Shown: piece by piece, positions 59,835 through 64,000 of the stretch
Numbering within the stretch: position 1 is the stretch's first letter
Layout of the letters: each line of letters starts with the position of its first letter
Source: JAGVXH01 sp041649755
Lineage (GTDB): Archaea; Nanobdellota; Nanobdellia; Pacearchaeales; GW2011-AR1
Length of the DNA: 64,000 nt
NCBI GenBank assembly: GCA_041649755.1
Contig: JBAZMK010000004.1
Span: forward strand, 1 to 64,000
Direction of reading: 5' to 3'
The notes under the pieces: generated by a model
Told to the model about the DNA's origin: nothing
What the model saw: the letters and a program-made list of their open reading frames with translations, nothing else
The model's database searches: none
Program-made: the position numbers and the translations under genes

Positions 59835-61583
59835 TTGATGAAAACAATAAACTCTATTGAAAAATATAATCAATCGGCTGAGAAAGAAACAGAAGATATA
59901 AGCTTTCTGATGACTAATAAAAATGCCGGTTTTATATGGTTTTCTCCAAAAGGGGTTTCGTCCAGATATCAGGGTGTTTTTTTTAATGAAAATGAAAAGA
60001 TGTTTAGGGTTATAGAATCTATTGGTGTTCCAAGAGAAGTTAAGGAAATAAAAAACTTTTTTTATAAAGCTGAAATAATTTCCGAAGACAAAACAGGGTC
60101 TTTTTTTATTCCAGATTATCTTAATGGTCTGGCTTACGAGAGTTCTTCGGAATGTGAGATAATTCTTGATTTTAAGGAAGCTTATGAAAATGATTATTCT
60201 ACTTATGATATAGAAAGGGAAGACGGGCATATTTTAGTTAGAATGGGTTATAAAAATGCTGATTATTTTTTGTCCATTCGTTTTAAAGGAGAGTTTATAG
60301 AGTCAAAGGACTGGATAGAGAAAAATTATGAATATGACCTGCAGAGGAATTCTTTTCCGAGCAAGAGAAGTGTTTTTGTTTTAGGAAAAATATATTCAGA
60401 AAAAATAGCTTTTTATTTTTCTAAGAAAAAAGAAAATGCGATTAAGGGGTCTCAGGATTTGTATGATAATCTAGAAGAATACAAAGAAAAAAAGAAAAAA
60501 AGAATCGAAAGAAAAGTAAAAAAAATTTCTGATAGAGAAGTTAGCGTCGCTTATAACTCTTGCAGATTTCTTTTAGATAATCTTTTTGATAATAAGGGGT
60601 TGTTTGCAGGACTTCCTTGGTTTTTTCAATATTGGGCGAGAGACGAGCTTATTTCCCTAGGAGGATTTTATGAGATTAGCAAAAAAGATGCAAAGAAAAT
60701 TATAGAAAAATGGATTAAATATTTAAAAAAAGAGCTAATAGATTTTCCAGCAAAAATTTCAATTGATAGTTCTAAAGAAGGAAACTCTATCGATTCTTTT
60801 GGCTGGTTACTTAAACGAGCCACCCTTTTTCCAGAATTATTACAAAAAAATAAAATTTTTTTAGAAGAAATTTTCTCAAGTCTTGATGCACAAATGATAT
60901 ACGAAGGGAATAACACATGGATGGATTCAATAAAGAGGGAAGGGGCAATAGAAATTCAGGCGATGAAACTCTTTACGTTAAATTTGGCTTCTAAACTTAC
61001 AAATAAAAAAAGAGAACTTAAGGTGAAGGAAAGACTTTTAAGAGAAAAAGTTAAAAAAGAATATTTCGATGGGAATTTTCTTTACGATTCGCTTGATAAA
61101 AAGGTAAGACCCAACATATTCATAGCTTATTATTTTTATCCAAGTCTTCTCTCAAAAAAGGAGTGGGAAACTTGTTTTGATAATGCTTTAGAAGAATTAT
61201 GGTGTGAATGGGGTGGTCTTTCGACAATTAGTAAAAAAGATTATTTCTTTCAGGAAACCTATACTGGAGAAATTCCTCGGAGCTACCATAATGGGGACAG
61301 CTGGTTCTGGATTAATAATCTTGCAGGTTTAGTTCTTGCAGATTTAAATAAAAGAAAATATTGTGATTATATAAAGAAAATTCTAAGGGCGTCAACTGAA
61401 GAGATTCTTTTTTCTGGGGCTGCTGGGTGTCATGCAGAGTTAAGCTCGGCCAAATCATTAAAGTCTCAAGGGGCTGTCTGTCAATCTTTTTCTGCGGGAA
61501 TGTATATAGAACTGGTTGATAAATTGTGTAAGAAAGGTTTTTTTACTTCTCCCAAGTCTGCAATCCATCAAAGTCAAACCTAA
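59835..61583 (+). CDS. Glycogen debranching enzyme-like glucosidase
   Basis: 582 residues of the archaeal GDE/amylo-1,6-glucosidase type with an (alpha/alpha)6 barrel: WFFQYWARDELISLGG, NTWMDSI, SYHNGDSWFWINNLAG and GCHAELSSAKSLKSQGAVCQ (a functional cluster near the end). It trims branched glucan, preparing it for the phosphorylase. Four bases after pgi, so they form one transcript. It converges with a GHMP kinase, overlapping by 41 bases. Confidence 0.9.
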   Translation: MMKTINSIEKYNQSAEKETEDISFLMTNKNAGFIWFSPKGVSSRYQGVFFNENEKMFRVIESIGVPREVKEIKNFFYKAEIISEDKTGSFFIPDYLNGLAYESSSECEIILDFKEAYENDYSTYDIEREDGHILVRMGYKNADYFLSIRFKGEFIESKDWIEKNYEYDLQRNSFPSKRSVFVLGKIYSEKIAFYFSKKKENAIKGSQDLYDNLEEYKEKKKKRIERKVKKISDREVSVAYNSCRFLLDNLFDNKGLFAGLPWFFQYWARDELISLGGFYEISKKDAKKIIEKWIKYLKKELIDFPAKISIDSSKEGNSIDSFGWLLKRATLFPELLQKNKIFLEEIFSSLDAQMIYEGNNTWMDSIKREGAIEIQAMKLFTLNLASKLTNKKRELKVKERLLREKVKKEYFDGNFLYDSLDKKVRPNIFIAYYFYPSLLSKKEWETCFDNALEELWCEWGGLSTISKKDYFFQETYTGEIPRSYHNGDSWFWINNLAGLVLADLNKRKYCDYIKKILRASTEEILFSGAAGCHAELSSAKSLKSQGAVCQSFSAGMYIELVDKLCKKGFFTSPKSAIHQSQT

Positions 61584-62538
61584 AATCTAAAATCTTTCCT
61601 CTGTTTTTTTCAAGTGCATTAACGAGCTTGCTTCTCTTGTTTTCTCCGGCATAAAAAAGTAGTGTTCCCGCCCCCGAGCCCAAAATCTTTCCAGCAATAG
61701 CCCCATTATCTTTTCCTAATTTAAGAAATTTTTTGCAGTTAGGAGTTACAATATATTTATTTAGTTTTTCTCTGTTAGAATTTTCTTGATTGAGAAGCTC
61801 GGCGAAATCGCTAAGATTGCCTTTCTTTAGAGATTTATACATGTCAAATGTTATTTGCTTTATATTTTTTATAGAAGATATAACTCTTTCGTTTCCTTCC
61901 ATGTATCCCTTTACCGTTTCGTGATTTACATTTCCTGCGACTTTTTCAGAGTTAAGAACACACAAAACAAAATTTTTTTCAAGCTCATAAATAATATCTT
62001 TTTTTAGTTTTAGCTGTTCAACTCTGACTTTTCTTCCTTTGTATCTAAGCATTAGAATGCCTCCTAATGCTGCGGCATATTGGTCTTGCGGACCGTTATC
62101 CATATGGAGCTCTTCCTTTTCAACAATTGTCGCCATATTGACAATTTTGATTTTGTCAATTTTTTTTCTCTGAGCCCTCAATATAGCCCCTAAAACGGAA
62201 ACAGAAATTGAAGAAGAAGTCCCAAGTCTCGAATGAGGAGCTACTTCGTGATAAGCTGTTAAAGTTCCTTTCTCTTTAAAATCCGTTATTTTAAATAATG
62301 CCTTAAGTAAATCTAATTCTCCATTATATTCAATTGGAAAGTTAACTTTCATTTTCTTATTGTAGTTAACAGAATCAATTTCAAGAAACCTGTTATTAGG
62401 TTTTAAAGTTGAATAACCATATTTTGCTACTGCACAATTTAGTGTTGCTCCTTTTTCTTTTTCAATGAAAAAATCTAAGTCTAATGTTCCACCAGCAAAA
62501 TCAATTCTTGAAGGTGCTCTTGCAAAAACCTCTTTCAT
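61543..62538 (-). CDS. GHMP-family sugar kinase
   Basis: 331 residues: ARAPSRIDFAGGTLDLDFF, P-loop-like PHSRLGTSSSISVSVLG near residue 110, and C-terminal KILGSGAGTLLF. The family includes galactokinase, mevalonate kinase and heptose kinases; the sequence is closest in plan to sugar 1-kinases of the heptose/fucose type. Substrate unknown. Convergent with the debranching gene; the end overlap looks real as both frames are well conserved there. Confidence 0.85.
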   Translation of the reverse strand: MKEVFARAPSRIDFAGGTLDLDFFIEKEKGATLNCAVAKYGYSTLKPNNRFLEIDSVNYNKKMKVNFPIEYNGELDLLKALFKITDFKEKGTLTAYHEVAPHSRLGTSSSISVSVLGAILRAQRKKIDKIKIVNMATIVEKEELHMDNGPQDQYAAALGGILMLRYKGRKVRVEQLKLKKDIIYELEKNFVLCVLNSEKVAGNVNHETVKGYMEGNERVISSIKNIKQITFDMYKSLKKGNLSDFAELLNQENSNREKLNKYIVTPNCKKFLKLGKDNGAIAGKILGSGAGTLLFYAGENKRSKLVNALEKNRGKILDFRFDFDGLQTWEK

Positions 62539-62638
62539 TTTGTCCTCTTTTGTTTTTATGCAAAGTCACTATTTAAAATATACTGTTATCTATAAAATCT
62601 TTAGCAAACTTTATAAACCTAAAATAGAATTTATCTGT

Positions 62639-62785
62639 ATGAAATGTACAAGCTGTGAGAAGGAATGCAGTGAAGGAGTAGATTTCCCCTGTCCAGTATG
62701 CGGGAATAGAATTTTTAGATGTGACAAGTGCAGAGGTCTATCTATAGAATATAAATGTGATTCTTGCGGTTATGTAGGTCCTTAA
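62639..62785 (+). CDS. HVO_2753-family zinc-ribbon protein
   Basis: 48 residues. Two zinc ribbons: CTSCEKECSEGVDFPCPVCG and CDKCRGLSIEYKCDSCGYVG. This small family normally lies next to the aEF-1beta gene, and here the next gene begins one base after its stop. Its start at 62639 sets the coding length; a longer frame upstream is in AT-rich non-coding sequence. Confidence 0.92.
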   Translation: MKCTSCEKECSEGVDFPCPVCGNRIFRCDKCRGLSIEYKCDSCGYVGP

Positions 62786-62786
62786 A

Positions 62787-63062
62787 ATGGTCGGAACATC
62801 TGCAGTTAAATATAAATTGATGCCGGAAAGTTTAAGTGTTGATCTTAAAAAATTGACAGAAGAGGCTAAAGTTAAGATAACTGAAAAAGGTGGTGTTTTT
62901 AATTCTGCGGTTGAAGAACCTATAGCTTTTGGATTAAAAGCCCTCGTAATATTTTTTGCTTATCCTGAGAATAAAGAAATTGATGAGGTGGGGAATGATC
63001 TTGAGAAGATTCCTGGCGTTTCTTCATGTGAGATGATTGATTATAGGCGGGCAATAGGGTGA
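62787..63062 (+). CDS. ef1b: Elongation factor 1-beta (aEF-1beta)
   Basis: 91 residues of the archaeal aEF-1beta: PIAFGLKALVIFFAYPE and GVSSCEMIDYRRAIG are conserved. It is the GDP/GTP exchange factor for aEF-1alpha. Coupled to the zinc-ribbon protein upstream. Confidence 0.95.
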   Translation: MVGTSAVKYKLMPESLSVDLKKLTEEAKVKITEKGGVFNSAVEEPIAFGLKALVIFFAYPENKEIDEVGNDLEKIPGVSSCEMIDYRRAIG

Positions 63063-63101
63063 TTTAGTTAAGTTTATAATTAATGAATGTTATTTTTTAA
63101 T

Positions 63102-63710
63102 ATGGGTCTTACTCCAGAACAGGCAGAAGCAATAAAAGAACATTTATTGGTTCAACTTTCTAAATTTCCTGAAGAGAAGAGAGAGATTATCAAAGAGAAA
63201 GTTGAGTCAATGACTCCTGAACAAGTGGAGAGTTTTGTTGAGCAAAATAATCTTGTTCATTTAGGGGCTAAGGGTAACTGTATTTTTTGTCTTATTGTCA
63301 ATGGGGAGAGTCCGTCTTTTAAAATTGCGGAAGATAATGAGAACGTTGCTGTTCTTGAAATTAATCCTCTCAGTAAAGGGCATACTCTTGTTATTCCGAA
63401 GAATCATTTAGGGGAGATTTCTTTTTCTACGAAAGAGTTTGGGAAAATAGTTGTAGATAGGTTAAAGAGTACTTTTTCTCCTCTAGAGATTAAAATTGGT
63501 GAGAAAGAAATTATGGGCCATGCAATTTTGGAGATAATTCCTATTTACGGCGACGAGACTCAGAGGAAGCCAGCTGATGTAACTGAACTTAAGAAGATTC
63601 AGCAGGAGATAAGAAATCCGCTCAAATTAGAGAATGTAGAAGTTAAACGTGAAGAAAAGGTTGAAGATAAAGAAGAAATTTACAGGGCTAAACCACGTAT
63701 TCCTAATTAA
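63102..63710 (+). CDS. HIT-domain-like protein lacking the histidine triad
   Basis: 202 residues. After a helical N terminus (about 1-50), the HIT fold is clear: CIFCLIVNGESPSFKIAED, NVAVLEINPLSKGHTLVIPKNH. The catalytic HxHxH stretch is replaced by GHAILEIIP, so only one His remains and the enzyme is probably catalytically inactive. It may bind nucleotides as a sensor. A second ATG at 63087 would give five more residues. Confidence 0.82.
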   Translation: MGLTPEQAEAIKEHLLVQLSKFPEEKREIIKEKVESMTPEQVESFVEQNNLVHLGAKGNCIFCLIVNGESPSFKIAEDNENVAVLEINPLSKGHTLVIPKNHLGEISFSTKEFGKIVVDRLKSTFSPLEIKIGEKEIMGHAILEIIPIYGDETQRKPADVTELKKIQQEIRNPLKLENVEVKREEKVEDKEEIYRAKPRIPN

Positions 63711-64000
63711 AGAGTGTTCTTAATAAAGCATATAGAATAAAAGCCATTAAAAAGGCCGGAACGAATGGCAGGCCTTCTTTTATTTTAACTTTTTTCTTTT
63801 TGCTGAGTAATCTTACTTCTTCTTTACTCAGTCCCTCCCAAGAGTAGTTTATGACTTTTTTACCTATTCTCTCTTTGTCAGCAAGCCAGTCTCCTTCTCT
63901 TAGGTCTTTTCCAGAAATTGTTTTCGTCATAGAGATATTTTCTAATCCTTTTGCGAATATGTAAAGCAGGGGAGAGATAAAAATAATTATAGAGAGTAGT
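63703..64000 (-). CDS. Prepilin peptidase C-terminal part (5' end beyond window)
   Basis: The frame is open to the window edge, so the gene is cut. Visible residues: a membrane helix (LLSIIIFISPLLYIFAKG), then ISGKDLREGDWLADKERIG, a soluble linker GLSKEEVRLLSKKKK, and a last helix EGLPFVPAFLMAFILYALL. This is the C-terminal half of an archaeal A24 prepilin peptidase (FlaK/EppA/PibD-like), which processes pilin signal peptides. The catalytic Asp residues lie upstream of the window end and cannot be checked. Related in function to the pilus ATPase at 4302. Confidence 0.82.
   Translation of the reverse strand, partial: LLSIIIFISPLLYIFAKGLENISMTKTISGKDLREGDWLADKERIGKKVINYSWEGLSKEEVRLLSKKKKVKIKEGLPFVPAFLMAFILYALLRTLFN

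Overview
The window comes from an AT-rich archaeal chromosome. Diagnostic genes are Orc1/Cdc6, both subunits of the archaea-specific D-family DNA polymerase, Hef-type helicase and XPF nuclease, archaeal ribosomal proteins (S13, S4, S11, L18e, L13, S9, L21e), RNA polymerase subunits RpoD and RpoF, aEF-1beta, TrmY, Dph6, an Lsm protein, cupin-type phosphoglucose isomerase and archaeal-type GlyRS. Short intergenic spaces, many tiny membrane and zinc-ribbon proteins, split genes and the absence of long biosynthetic operons suggest a DPANN archaeon of the Pacearchaeota/Woesearchaeota kind. That placement is my inference, not a proven assignment.

Layout. (1) 1-2600 is an unusual accessory region. 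Two minus-strand cargo genes (a small membrane protein and a stand-alone AlaRS-like synthetase fold) are each enclosed by their own inverted repeats, each begins with the same 45-bp direct repeat, and a 130-bp multi-hairpin element lies between them. They diverge from a Xer-type tyrosine recombinase (2597-3400), with a dif-like site in the gap. The layout recalls an integron with a Xer-like integrase. (2) 3397-9652: trmY, acylphosphatase, a secretion/pilus ATPase, two coiled-coil proteins and three tandem paralogous membrane proteins. (3) 9753-17969: repair (split Hef), M16 peptidase, an FmrO-like rRNA methyltransferase, Dph6, a DRG-family GTPase. (4) 17949-24700: a second accessory region with an orphan serine-recombinase DNA-binding domain, a second Xer recombinase, an HNH protein, several winged-helix regulators and at least three families of short repeated motifs. 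(5) 26580-33167: candidate replication origin followed by orc1, polB-type DP1 and DP2. (6) 34147-39816: transcription/translation super-operon with a tRNA-Leu inside it. (7) 39942-51317 and 59366-61583: glycogen metabolism (GT3 and GT4/5 synthases, GH57 enzyme, phosphorylase, debranching enzyme, PGI) interleaved with two MinD/ParA ATPases and two DUF5752-like proteins. (8) 51318-64000: GlyRS, three tRNAs, MscS (frameshifted), RNase Z, Lsm, surface proteins, aEF-1beta, HIT-like protein and the C-terminal part of a prepilin peptidase running off the window end.

How the parts fit. The origin-proximal replication genes and the ribosomal super-operon are conserved core. The glycogen genes form a near-complete synthesis and breakdown set, and the co-directional MinD-like ATPase plus its overlapping DUF5752-like neighbour suggest a protein-positioning system for the polysaccharide store (hypothesis). 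The two Xer recombinases sit at the edges of the only two stretches dense in repeats and unrecognised genes. Two envelope genes (mscS and a large surface protein) are interrupted exactly at G homopolymers, which could be assembly errors or phase-variable tracts. No CRISPR array or insertion-sequence transposase was seen.
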